Below the pieces are notes generated by a model, which was not told the origin of the DNA, made no database searches, and saw only the letters and a program-made list of their open reading frames with translations. The position numbers and the translations under genes are program-made. A DNA stretch of 36,440 nt from Actinomycetota bacterium. GTDB taxonomy: Bacteria; Actinomycetota; Actinomycetes; Actinomycetales; Microbacteriaceae. The stretch lies in assembly GCA_020161315.1 (NCBI GenBank), contig JAIUOH010000032.1, forward strand, positions 1 through 36,440, written 5' to 3'. Shown here piece by piece: positions 8,234 through 13,790 of this stretch. Each line of letters starts with the position of its first letter. The first letter of the stretch is position 1.

Positions 8234-8901
8234 CAGAACAGCGTTGCTGCACTCGTTTGTGGTTGCTTGGGCTCCACAGCGGTCATCGCCTCAGAGATCT
8301 CGTTCGATCCGAGCTTCACGCGGGCCACGAGCTCTGCATCACCTGGTCGATCAGGGCTGAGCCATTCATCATGCAGCTCAGAAGGCAGAGCGAGCGGCAT
8401 ACGATGCCACGCGGTGGCGGCATCGCCGACAGCGTCGCGTGTCACCATCGAATAGGTGACGAGCTCGGCGCCGGTTTCCTGATTGATAACGGTCGACGTG
8501 AGGCCCGCGATCCCGAACGTCGAGCCATCGGGCAACCCGAACTTCACGCCTTTCTCTACGTACCAGGTCGCAGGCAGCAGAGCGCGGTGCTGGAAAGGCT
8601 TGCTCCAACTCCGCGTGAGCTTGTCATCGCGTGAGTTGAAGGCCGAGAAATCGACCGGGCCACTCCCATCAAGCCAGAGCCACCACCAGGCGAGCTCGAC
8701 GCTGCGCTCGCCGTCGGTGTTGGCGCGGATGATGGGGTTCAGGTTCACCGCTTTCCGGCCGGTGATTGCGGCTTTGCCTGCTCTGCCGCGCATCCACTCA
8801 GAGATGACTGCTCGACCTTCGCGGGTGTCCATCGGGTCGAGGCCAAAGCTCTCGCCTTCTCGCAGCGGGGCGCCGCCGCCTAGTCCATATGAAGCGCACA
8901 T
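8233..8901 (-). CDS. SRAP-domain protein (SOS response-associated peptidase, YedK/HMCES type)
   Basis: A 222-residue SRAP protein. The family covalently captures abasic sites in single-stranded DNA through Cys2 after the initiator Met is removed. Visible signatures: the MC start (Cys2), FNSRDD with the conserved Asn89, RALLPATWYVE with the active-site Glu116, and AWHRMPL with His166. Its length matches the family. It is the first gene of a leftward three-gene operon and is read away from a LexA-like box (8968-8983), which fits damage-inducible expression. It probably protects replicating phage DNA with abasic lesions. No strong ribosome site is visible, but the start is fixed by the need for Cys2. 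Confidence 0.9.
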   Translation of the reverse strand: MCASYGLGGGAPLREGESFGLDPMDTREGRAVISEWMRGRAGKAAITGRKAVNLNPIIRANTDGERSVELAWWWLWLDGSGPVDFSAFNSRDDKLTRSWSKPFQHRALLPATWYVEKGVKFGLPDGSTFGIAGLTSTVINQETGAELVTYSMVTRDAVGDAATAWHRMPLALPSELHDEWLSPDRPGDAELVARVKLGSNEISEAMTAVEPKQPQTSAATLF

Positions 8902-8940
8902 GTCGCCAGCCTACGACTCCGAGTGCGCGGCCGCTACGGG

Positions 8941-8968
8941 TTGAATGTCAGTAGCAAAGCCCTATTAT
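8941..8968 (+). promoter_or_regulatory. Predicted promoter of the gene at 8997
   Basis: TTGAAT (8941-8946) and TATTAT (8963-8968) are separated by 16 bases and point right. The predicted transcription start, near 8975, falls inside the LexA-like palindrome, so repressor binding there would block it. This is the best -35/-10 pair in the divergent region. Confidence 0.6.
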
Positions 8969-8983
8969 CGAACATAGTTTCGA
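8968..8983. promoter_or_regulatory. LexA (SOS) box
   Basis: TCGAACATAGTTTCGA matches the actinobacterial LexA consensus TCGAAC-N4-GTTCGA at 11 of 12 fixed positions. It lies between the divergent SRAP operon (left) and the gene at 8997 (right) and touches the predicted -10 box of the latter. LexA could control one or both transcripts. Confidence 0.75.
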
Positions 8984-8996
8984 ATGGGGGTGCTCG

Positions 8997-9317
8997 ATGG
9001 GTGGGAAGACGAAGGACGGGAATATGACCCGGCGCGGTCAGAATGATCTCGACCGCATGATTGCCAGGTGGGAGCGCGAGCCTTCTCCGGTCTCTTTGCC
9101 GCAAACCACGGTGGATCAGACTGGTACCCGCCATGACGGCGACGGCACTCGAGTGCGGGCGCTCATTCCTATGGAGACCCGTTACGTCGAATCGATCGAT
9201 GTCGAAGGTGAGGTGATCGCTTGGACTCCTCGAGCTGTACTCGTGCGAGCGGTGCTCGCGCCAGGAAAGGCACCTCAGAACGTGTGGGTGTGGGCGAGTG
9301 CTGTGAAGAGGGTCTAG
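8997..9317 (+). CDS. Hypothetical protein under a predicted SOS promoter
   Basis: A 106-residue protein with a basic N-terminus (MGGKTKDGNMTRRGQNDLDR) and a C-terminal half of beta-strand character (TRYVESIDVEGEVIAWTPRA, then VWVWASAVKRV). A G-run (8986-8990) lies 6 bases before the ATG; a second Met at 9024 is a possible start. It is transcribed divergently from the SRAP operon across the LexA box. I do not recognise the family. Its placement beside the immunity region and under a damage-type operator makes an SOS-induced phage function plausible, but there is no domain evidence. Confidence 0.65.
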   Translation: MGGKTKDGNMTRRGQNDLDRMIARWEREPSPVSLPQTTVDQTGTRHDGDGTRVRALIPMETRYVESIDVEGEVIAWTPRAVLVRAVLAPGKAPQNVWVWASAVKRV

Positions 9318-9440
9318 ATCGTGAATTGCAGCAGTTTTTGCAGCAGTTCTTGCCGAGTCGATGCGAACCAGAGCGAGTCAGGGCGGGCGTGATAGGCGCG
9401 AACATCGTTGAAATTACGCGGCAGAACGAGTCTGTGCGAG

Positions 9441-9617
9441 TCAGAGCGAGTGGGGGAGAAGGCGGTCAATTATGACTGCGAAATCAGCGGCTGGCCTGGC
9501 TCCGTTGCCCCATCGCGAGACGTTCGACTTGTCGATGCCGACCCGATCGGCGATGTCCTTGATTCTGGCACCGCCAGTGACCGCCTGCACGTAGTTCCAC
9601 CACTTTGATTCGTTCAC
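9441..9617 (-). CDS. Small XRE-type HTH repressor (immunity repressor candidate)
   Basis: A 58-residue protein from a GTG start at 9617 (VNESKWWNYVQAVTGGARI). The HTH is residues 18-40 (ARIKDIADRVGIDKSNVSRW), typical of Cro/CI-like proteins. There is no ribosome site: the GTG lies 7 bases after a TACGCT -10 box with TTGCGC 17 bases further up, so the mRNA should be leaderless, as for several phage repressors. It is divergent from a Cro-like gene across three palindromes. It lacks the C-terminal domain of cleavable repressors, so induction would need another route (for example an antirepressor). Upstream codons in this frame lack coding character. Confidence 0.75.
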   Translation of the reverse strand: MNESKWWNYVQAVTGGARIKDIADRVGIDKSNVSRWGNGARPAADFAVIIDRLLPHSL

Positions 9618-9653
9618 GCTTTGAAGCGTAGTTGCATAAACGCAACCGCGCAA
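9618..9653 (-). promoter_or_regulatory. Leaderless promoter of the leftward repressor
   Basis: On the minus strand TTGCGC (plus 9648-9653), a 17-base spacer, TACGCT (plus 9625-9630), then 7 bases to the GTG start at 9617. This places the transcript start on the start codon. The spacer is filled by an operator-like palindrome (9631-9646), which suggests autoregulation. Confidence 0.65.
9631..9646. promoter_or_regulatory. Operator-like palindrome 1
   Basis: GTTGC-N6-GCAAC, lying exactly between the -35 and -10 boxes of the leftward repressor promoter. It uses the same half-site as two further palindromes in this divergent region. Confidence 0.55.
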
Positions 9654-9676
9654 GAGTGACGTGCACGCAATCCGAG

Positions 9677-9686
9677 GTTGCGCAAC
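9677..9686. promoter_or_regulatory. Operator-like palindrome 2
   Basis: GTTGCGCAAC, a perfect 10-base palindrome built from the same GTTGC/GCAAC half-sites. It overlaps the predicted -35 box of the rightward promoter. Confidence 0.5.
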
Positions 9687-9706
9687 TGTTCCAATTGGTC
9701 TAGTGT
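9678..9706 (+). promoter_or_regulatory. Predicted rightward early promoter
   Basis: TTGCGC (9678-9683), a 17-base spacer, then TAGTGT (9701-9706), giving a start near 9713. The -35 box is identical to that of the opposing repressor promoter, but the -10 box is weak. One operator covers the -35 and another lies at the transcript start, the arrangement expected of a repressed lytic promoter. Confidence 0.5.
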
Positions 9707-9713
9707 CAGTCAC

Positions 9714-9728
9714 GCAACAACAAGTTGC
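9714..9728. promoter_or_regulatory. Operator-like palindrome 3
   Basis: GCAAC-N5-GTTGC at about +1 to +15 of the rightward promoter. The half-sites are in the opposite order to those of palindromes 1 and 2, so it may be bound differently or form a hairpin in the 5' leader. Confidence 0.45.
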
Positions 9729-9752
9729 AGTGACGCACCAGGAGGAATTGAG

Positions 9753-10007
9753 TTGGCAACTATAGCTCTCAACTCGAAGCGCATCCGCGAGATCTGCGCA
9801 GAACGAGGGGTCGTCACCGACCAAGACTTCGCGCACTCAATCGGGGTCGACAAGGGTACGGCTTCTCGCGTTCTTCGCGGGCAGGCGCCGGGCCCGAAGT
9901 TCATCTCATCCGTGTTGCTTACATATCCGGTGAAGTTCGAAGACGTCTTCACGCTCGTGGACGATGCGCCCGCGCTCGCCGCCGGCCGAAAGCGGCGTGC
10001 AGCATGA
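9753..10007 (+). CDS. Cro-like HTH regulator
   Basis: An 84-residue protein from a TTG start, chosen because AGGAGG (9740-9745) lies 7 bases upstream. The N-terminus reads MATIALNSKRIREICAERG after start conversion. The HTH covers about residues 22-45 (TDQDFAHSIGVDKGTASRVL), Cro/CI type, followed by a strand-helix with FEDVFTLVDD and a basic tail (GRKRRAA). It is the first gene of the rightward early operon and faces the leftward repressor, so it probably plays the Cro part in the lysis/lysogeny switch. Its stop overlaps the next start by 4 bases. Confidence 0.8.
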   Translation: MATIALNSKRIREICAERGVVTDQDFAHSIGVDKGTASRVLRGQAPGPKFISSVLLTYPVKFEDVFTLVDDAPALAAGRKRRAA

Positions 10008-10444
10008 ACGCGATCAATGTTTACCAGGTTGCGCTGCAGGTCGCCGAGGATGACGCCTCTCGCGCCCTCGCTGCAGCGGAGAACATGGATCTCGCGCGCG
10101 GGATATTTGAAACGATGCGCATCTATGCGTCGGGCTACCTGTTCGCTAGCCGGCTACTACGTGCCCAGGATCGCAGTGGCGACAGTGCTCGAACCTATCG
10201 CGAGGGGCACATCGAGCAAGAGGAACTTGCTCGTCGCTTTCACGAATCGATTCATGACATCACGAAGCTTGCCGCCATCATCGGGGGTCATGTAGAAGCC
10301 AACCGCGGTGAAGAGCTCGAAGGCAAGGGATCGAACGTCGGCGGTGCCTTCGGCCGCACGTGGGATCGCCTCTCGGAGGTGCTCGCAGAGGCTCACCAGG
10401 TAATCGCGGCTCTCGTCGTCGAGGGCGGTGTCTGCAATGAGTGA
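10004..10444 (+). CDS. Hypothetical early protein, antisense overlap at its 3' end
   Basis: A 146-residue helical protein (MNAINVYQVALQVAEDDASR at the start). The ATG overlaps the Cro-like stop by 4 bases, and the first 51 codons show GC-rich third positions as expected here (about 73% G/C by hand count). From 10157 on, a leftward gene occupies the opposite strand in the codon-aligned frame, and third-position G/C drops to about 62% while the antisense frame rises to about 74%. The C-terminal two-thirds may therefore be shadow sequence. The start is well supported; the true extent is uncertain. Confidence 0.5.
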   Translation: MNAINVYQVALQVAEDDASRALAAAENMDLARGIFETMRIYASGYLFASRLLRAQDRSGDSARTYREGHIEQEELARRFHESIHDITKLAAIIGGHVEANRGEELEGKGSNVGGAFGRTWDRLSEVLAEAHQVIAALVVEGGVCNE

Positions 10445-10843
10445 TTCAAGATCGCTGAGCACTGCGAGCAGCTCAGCCCCTTCGGGTGTCATCGTCGCTG
10501 TGTTGGAGACATTCAACGCGGTGACGAGCGCAGCCAGCGCAGCGAACGAAGACTCTGGGAACAACCTTTGGTGGCCGCTGGTAACGAGGTCGAATTGCCG
10601 TCCCTCACAGAAGATGAGCCGCTTCACGTCATCAAGCACGGGCAGAGCGTGCGCAAGCAAGGGTTGTGTCTCAGCAAGAAGGCGCGCTTCTTTGTCGACG
10701 ATGCGAGTGAGCTCTACCGCGCGGGCATGTGGCGCCCACCACCCTTTCTCTTCAGCCCTTGAGGCTAACGGTGACGTGCCAGGCGGGACCTCTGCCCACT
10801 TTTCAACAAGGGTGAGCAATTCAGATGCAGGAGTAGTCGCCAT
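10157..10843 (-). CDS. Leftward accessory protein of unknown function (lysogeny-expressed candidate)
   Basis: A 228-residue, mostly helical soluble protein (MATTPASELLTLVEKWAEVP at the start) with one Cys and no recognised domain. It has no ribosome site. Instead a TACGAT -10 box (plus 10851-10856) lies exactly 7 bases before the ATG, the same spacing as for the leaderless repressor, so it may be transcribed in the lysogen. It is read against the early operon and overlaps the 3' part of the Cro-linked gene by 288 bases. Its third-position G/C looks lower than its neighbours', a hint of recent acquisition. A cargo role such as superinfection exclusion or defence fits the arrangement but has no domain support. 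Confidence 0.62.
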   Translation of the reverse strand: MATTPASELLTLVEKWAEVPPGTSPLASRAEEKGWWAPHARAVELTRIVDKEARLLAETQPLLAHALPVLDDVKRLIFCEGRQFDLVTSGHQRLFPESSFAALAALVTALNVSNTATMTPEGAELLAVLSDLESLIADTALDDESRDYLVSLCEHLREAIPRAAEGTADVRSLAFELFTAVGFYMTPDDGGKLRDVMNRFVKATSKFLLLDVPLAIGSSTVATAILGT

Positions 10844-10898
10844 GAGTCAGATCGTATCGCTGTTGTCACTTCTAGTTTGTCTGGGGCGTGCAGCATGA
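10842..10898 (+). CDS. 18-residue hydrophobic peptide (tentative)
   Basis: A short reading frame, MSQIVSLLSLLVCLGRAA, with AGGAG (10829-10833) 8 bases before its ATG; its stop overlaps the next ATG (10895) by 4 bases. It is back-to-back with the leftward 228-residue gene, the two start codons sharing CATG. It could be a leader peptide that couples translation into the next gene. It is too short for any statistical support. Confidence 0.35.
   Translation: MSQIVSLLSLLVCLGRAA
10851..10856 (-). promoter_or_regulatory. Predicted -10 box of a leaderless leftward promoter
   Basis: The minus strand reads TACGAT, then 7 bases, then the ATG at 10843. The spacing equals that of the repressor promoter at 9618-9653. 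No clear -35 hexamer is visible, so the call rests on spacing and the lack of a ribosome site. Confidence 0.4.
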
Positions 10899-11119
10899 GC
10901 GCCAAAATGAAGCGCCGTCGGCGCCACGATCGCCGCAAGCTGATCCTCACGCACCGCAGGGAGAACGCTCTGTTCTTCGCCCGCGGCACGATCCCCGCGT
11001 CAGCCGATCGCTACACCTCTTGCGGCTGTGGTGCAGCTGCGTTCTCACGAGGGAGCGATCCCGATTTCTTTACCGACTTCAGCGATCAGCACAGCTACTG
11101 CGAGGGGAACTGGTCATGA
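10895..11119 (+). CDS. Small basic protein with a Cys pair
   Basis: A 74-residue protein. The N-terminus is strongly basic (MSAKMKRRRRHDRRKLIL), then comes a SCGCGAAAF motif and a late Cys (SYCEGNW), so a minor zinc site is possible. The start at 10895 overlaps the preceding peptide stop by 4 bases, and its own stop overlaps the next ATG (11116) by 4 bases, consistent with an early operon. A nucleic-acid-binding role is suggested only by its charge. Confidence 0.6.
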   Translation: MSAKMKRRRRHDRRKLILTHRRENALFFARGTIPASADRYTSCGCGAAAFSRGSDPDFFTDFSDQHSYCEGNWS

Positions 11120-11670
11120 ACGCGCTTCGGAGAGTCGTCACTCTAGGAGTCATCGCCTTCTTCATCGGCTGGGTAGTAGGCGTCCATAAACTTCTTTCCA
11201 GCCTGACCAAGAATGCCGTCAGCGAAGAGTCGACGCGAGAGGTCGTCCTCGACTATCTGGTAGTTGACGCGGCTCAAGTTCGTGAGCCGAACAGACTGGG
11301 TATGGCTCGCGACCGTGAGAAATCCGTCCTCTTCAAGTTCCACAGTCCCATCGACTCCGACCCAGACATCCTTGCCGGGTTGCTCAGCAATTGCGGCAAG
11401 GGCGTTCTTCACGGCGAACACGTAGCTCAGGACAAGTCCCGAGTCGCCTTCGATTCGAAAACCGTCGATCTCGATGTAGCTGTTGGGTATTCGAGTCATA
11501 AGAGTTCTCCTCTACGTAGCGGGCCCGGTGCTACCAACACCGGCGAGACCCTTGCCGAGATCGTAGCGGAGACCGCCGATGCCCCCTCTACAGGTATCGG
11601 CGCGGCGGGGGCGTCGACGGGCGCTCCCGCCGATCCCTCTTCAACTCGCGTGCGTAAGGCGGTGCGGTGA
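11116..11670 (+). CDS. Possible membrane protein, largely antisense to a leftward gene
   Basis: A 184-residue reading frame that starts 8 bases after GAGGGG and opens with a convincing membrane helix (VVTLGVIAFFIGWVVGV, residues 7-23). Both ends overlap neighbouring rightward genes by 1-4 bases. From 11143 to 11499, however, it lies codon-for-codon opposite a leftward gene with a better ribosome site, so most of the middle could be shadow. The last 49 codons (11521-11670) again have good codon character (about 71% third-position G/C). It is either a real gene that hosts an antisense gene or two unrelated coding fragments in one frame. Confidence 0.4.
   Translation: MNALRRVVTLGVIAFFIGWVVGVHKLLSSLTKNAVSEESTREVVLDYLVVDAAQVREPNRLGMARDREKSVLFKFHSPIDSDPDILAGLLSNCGKGVLHGEHVAQDKSRVAFDSKTVDLDVAVGYSSHKSSPLRSGPGATNTGETLAEIVAETADAPSTGIGAAGASTGAPADPSSTRVRKAVR
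11143..11499 (-). CDS. Leftward hypothetical protein
   Basis: A 118-residue protein (MTRIPNSYIEIDGFRIEGDS at the start; acidic end YYPADEEGDDS). AGGAGA lies 7 bases before the ATG on the minus strand, a strong ribosome site. The sequence alternates beta strands and helices (IEIDGF, KDVWVGVDGTVELEEDGFL) like a small folded domain, and its codon choice is typical of the window. It is read against the early operon, wholly inside a rightward frame. With the 228-residue gene it makes a second leftward insertion in this region. No family is recognised. Confidence 0.62.
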   Translation of the reverse strand: MTRIPNSYIEIDGFRIEGDSGLVLSYVFAVKNALAAIAEQPGKDVWVGVDGTVELEEDGFLTVASHTQSVRLTNLSRVNYQIVEDDLSRRLFADGILGQAGKKFMDAYYPADEEGDDS

Positions 11671-11909
11671 TGGTTGAGCGACTTTACAAGGTTGCGGAGA
11701 TCGCGGAGATCCTCGGCGTCGGCATCGATTGGGTCTACCGGCGTATCGAGAAGGGCGAGCTCACGGTAATCGAGCTCGGCGACACCAGAAAGAACCAGCG
11801 CGTTCCCGAGTCTGCGCTCGACGCCTATCTCGTGCCCCGCACCTTCGGCACCAAGACAGCCGCGGTCGCTTCTCTCGACGACCGCCGAAAGACCAAGCAG
11901 ACGGCCTAG
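11670..11909 (+). CDS. Excise-type helix-turn-helix protein
   Basis: A 79-residue protein from ATG 11670 (a GTG at 11667 would add one residue). Residues 5-50 (LYKVAEIAEILGVGIDWVYR, RIEKGELTVIELG, RVPESALDAYL) form the MerR-like winged HTH of the excisionase/HTH_17 family. Such proteins act as recombination directionality factors or as small transcription regulators. No integrase is visible in the window, so a regulatory role is at least as likely as excision. Its start overlaps the previous stop by 1 base. Confidence 0.8.
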   Translation: MVERLYKVAEIAEILGVGIDWVYRRIEKGELTVIELGDTRKNQRVPESALDAYLVPRTFGTKTAAVASLDDRRKTKQTA

Positions 11910-11946
11910 CCGTCGCACCTCGAACCCATCACATCAAGGAGATCTC

Positions 11947-12000
11947 ATGAACCACCATCTGCACACGACGCACCGATCGGGGGCCCTGTCATGGGTGTGA
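11947..12000 (+). CDS. 17-residue His-rich leader peptide (tentative)
   Basis: A short frame, MNHHLHTTHRSGALSWV, with a near-perfect ribosome site (AAGGAG, 11936-11941) 5 bases before the ATG. Its stop lies 10 bases inside the next gene (ATG 11991), which has no good site of its own. It probably serves to load ribosomes and couple translation into the downstream gene, and may not be a functional protein. Confidence 0.45.
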   Translation: MNHHLHTTHRSGALSWV

Positions 12001-12326
12001 AGCTGAGCGGCAGCCTGCCCGGTGGCGATCGCCACGGCCTCGACACTCTGCACGGCGAGCTCGTGCGGCACCCCGAGAAGTCCTACATCGTCGTGGGAAT
12101 GATCGATTGCGCGAGCACGAAGATCGACCATGGTGCCGACGGCGAGACGTTCACCCCGACGGCCCGGTTCCTCTACCTCGAGCCCGTTCACGACGAGGAA
12201 GACGCAGAGGCCCTTGGCGAGATGCTCGGCCGCATGCGTGCCGAGCGCGTCGGCGACGGAACCGTAGCCCTCGACCTCGACCCAACACACCTCCGCAGCG
12301 TCGACGACGAGGACGGTGAGTTCTGA
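11991..12326 (+). CDS. Hypothetical early protein
   Basis: A 111-residue acidic protein (MGVKLSGSLPGGDRHGLD at the start, HLRSVDDEDGEF at the end), with an alpha/beta pattern and no recognised motif. Its start lies within the 17-residue leader frame and its stop overlaps the next ATG by 4 bases. It is a typical small gene of the actinophage early operon and may modify host functions; nothing more specific is visible. Confidence 0.75.
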   Translation: MGVKLSGSLPGGDRHGLDTLHGELVRHPEKSYIVVGMIDCASTKIDHGADGETFTPTARFLYLEPVHDEEDAEALGEMLGRMRAERVGDGTVALDLDPTHLRSVDDEDGEF

Positions 12327-12529
12327 TGCGCGCGCCAATGCCAGCGAAGGCCGAACGGCTGACGCGGTTTCAGCGTGTCGAGTGCGGTTGGGCGCTGCTC
12401 GCGATCCTTTCGGTGTTCCTGTTCGGACTCGATCGCTTGCCTCTCCTGGTGCTCGTGCTGCTCGTGCTGGGCGGCGCACTGATCACGATTGCGCACCTGG
12501 TCGCTGCTCTGACGGGCGGTGATCGGTGA
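12326..12529 (+). CDS. Two-span membrane protein
   Basis: A 67-residue protein. The N-terminus is basic (MRAPMPAKAERLTRFQRVEC). Two hydrophobic helices follow, about residues 22-35 (WALLAILSVFLFGL) and 39-60 (LPLLVLVLLVLGGALITIAH), joined by a tight turn. Start and stop overlap both neighbours. It probably sits in the inner membrane with both ends inside. Its function is unknown. Confidence 0.75.
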   Translation: MRAPMPAKAERLTRFQRVECGWALLAILSVFLFGLDRLPLLVLVLLVLGGALITIAHLVAALTGGDR

Positions 12530-12816
12530 TGCCCATTATCGAAGTAACCAACGAGGGGCTTCGCGAGGCGGTCGAGTCGATCGAGATCGCGTGCAAAACC
12601 CTGGATTGCACGCGCCCTTCTGCGCATGTGGTGCGATGCCGCACCTTCCATTCGGTCGCAAGTACTCGATGCACCCCATGCCTTGAGCAGATGAAGGCCA
12701 ACGTTCAAGCCGGTGTCGAGAGGACGGGTGGGCCGACGTGTGCCCACTGTTTCCAGGCAGGGGCGTCGTTCGAGGAGATCTTCGAGGTACTGCCGCTGAG
12801 CGGGGGTGCATCGTGA
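12529..12816 (+). CDS. Small Cys-rich (zinc-binding-like) protein
   Basis: A 95-residue protein from ATG 12529 (a GTG at 12526 is an alternative). Cysteines are paired as CKTLDC (22-27), CTPC (about 48-51) and CAHC (about 71-74), with a further single Cys. This suggests one or two zinc-binding knuckles. It overlaps the previous stop by 1 base and the next GTG by 4 bases. The family is not identified. Confidence 0.72.
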   Translation: MPIIEVTNEGLREAVESIEIACKTLDCTRPSAHVVRCRTFHSVASTRCTPCLEQMKANVQAGVERTGGPTCAHCFQAGASFEEIFEVLPLSGGAS

Positions 12817-13790
12817 GCTCACCATTCGATCGGTTGATGGCCGACTTCCCGCACGGTGATATCGAGGGGTTCCGACAGGGGTGCAAGGCGGGCGATTGCC
12901 CGGCGACTCCGTTCAAGTGCCGTGATCTTGCGTCGAGGTACCGCTCTGATGCGACCTTCCGACGCATCTACGACACAGGCCTGCGAGGCGAGGAGCTCGC
13001 GACAGCTGTGGCGATCGCGTCAGGCGCCTCGCCTGCACCAGCGCTCGAGCAGCAGGCCAAGAAGGCGGCCGCACCAAAGAAGCGCAAAGAGGTGCTGGCC
13101 GGGAAGGCGCTGCAGCTCGACGAGACAACGCCAGCCACAACCTCTGCACCCGAACCTTCGCCTGCACCGAAGTCGGGGCCTCGTCGCGGCCGTGCGGCGG
13201 ATCAGGCGATCAATGTAGAGCTGCTCGAGCGGCATGCTGCAGGCGAGTCTCTCGAATCGCTCGGCGAGTGGTTGGGCTGCAAGCCGGACTCGGTCTACCG
13301 GCGGATCAATCGGGTGCGAGCTCGTGAGCGGGCTGAGCAGCGCGACACCGCCGCGGAGCCAACGCCGATGGCACCGGGCGGGATCGTGCCGGTGCAGGCT
13401 CCAGAGGAACTGCGGTCGCTCGAAGAGCAGCTTGCCGAGGCGCTTGGCGTCGAACTCAGCAGCGATTCGGAACCAGGGGACTCGGAGCCGGCCAGTGAAC
13501 AAGAGTCGGAAGCTGCAGCCACGGCGGAGCCTGCACCTGAAACGCAAGAGACGTGGCTTGACTCTTCAATCTGGGACGGGTATCTCGGCGAAGACTTGAA
13601 AAAGCTGCGGTCCGCCCCTATGCAGGTCGTACCGAATCTGCCCGAGCAGTCCCCCTTCGCCGCGGCGCTTCAGAGCCTCGCGGAGTTCATTGCGAGCATT
13701 CGGGACTTTGATCCCGACGTCGAGGTGTCGATCAGCATCAGTCTCGAGTCAGCTGGCGCCACTGACCGATCGAGCGAATCGGCGGAATGA
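12813..13790 (+). CDS. HTH protein with Cys-containing N-terminus and acidic C-terminus
   Basis: A 325-residue protein from GTG 12813, which overlaps the upstream stop by 4 bases. Residues 15-45 (GFRQGCKAGDCPATPFKCRD) carry three cysteines, a pattern seen in other actinophage DNA-binding proteins. A basic/Ala-rich stretch, a Pro-rich linker and then a resolvase-like HTH (about residues 131-165, ESLESLGEWLGCKPDSVYRR) follow. The C-terminal 140 residues are strongly acidic and probably flexible. A transcription or replication regulator is the best guess. Its stop overlaps the next ATG by 4 bases. Confidence 0.72.
   Translation: MSSPFDRLMADFPHGDIEGFRQGCKAGDCPATPFKCRDLASRYRSDATFRRIYDTGLRGEELATAVAIASGASPAPALEQQAKKAAAPKKRKEVLAGKALQLDETTPATTSAPEPSPAPKSGPRRGRAADQAINVELLERHAAGESLESLGEWLGCKPDSVYRRINRVRARERAEQRDTAAEPTPMAPGGIVPVQAPEELRSLEEQLAEALGVELSSDSEPGDSEPASEQESEAAATAEPAPETQETWLDSSIWDGYLGEDLKKLRSAPMQVVPNLPEQSPFAAALQSLAEFIASIRDFDPDVEVSISISLESAGATDRSSESAE

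Noticed and set aside
9398-9414. A second LexA-like sequence (CGAACATCGTTGA)
   Set aside because: The half-sites have the wrong spacing and only one half matches well.
9221-9475. A rightward frame overlapping the 8997 gene and the repressor end
   Set aside because: It starts inside a better gene, has no ribosome site and becomes repetitive in the convergent gap.
10437-10898. A rightward frame that would link the Cro-linked gene to the gene at 10895 by perfect overlaps
   Set aside because: Its product is Ser/Ala/Arg-rich without fold-like pattern and lies wholly opposite the better-looking leftward 228-residue gene; only the last 18 codons have a ribosome site and are kept as a tentative peptide.
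11496-11918. A leftward open frame opposite the excise-type gene
   Set aside because: It overlaps the start of the leftward 118-residue gene by 4 bases, but most of it is the mirror of a well-recognised HTH gene and it shows no domain of its own.
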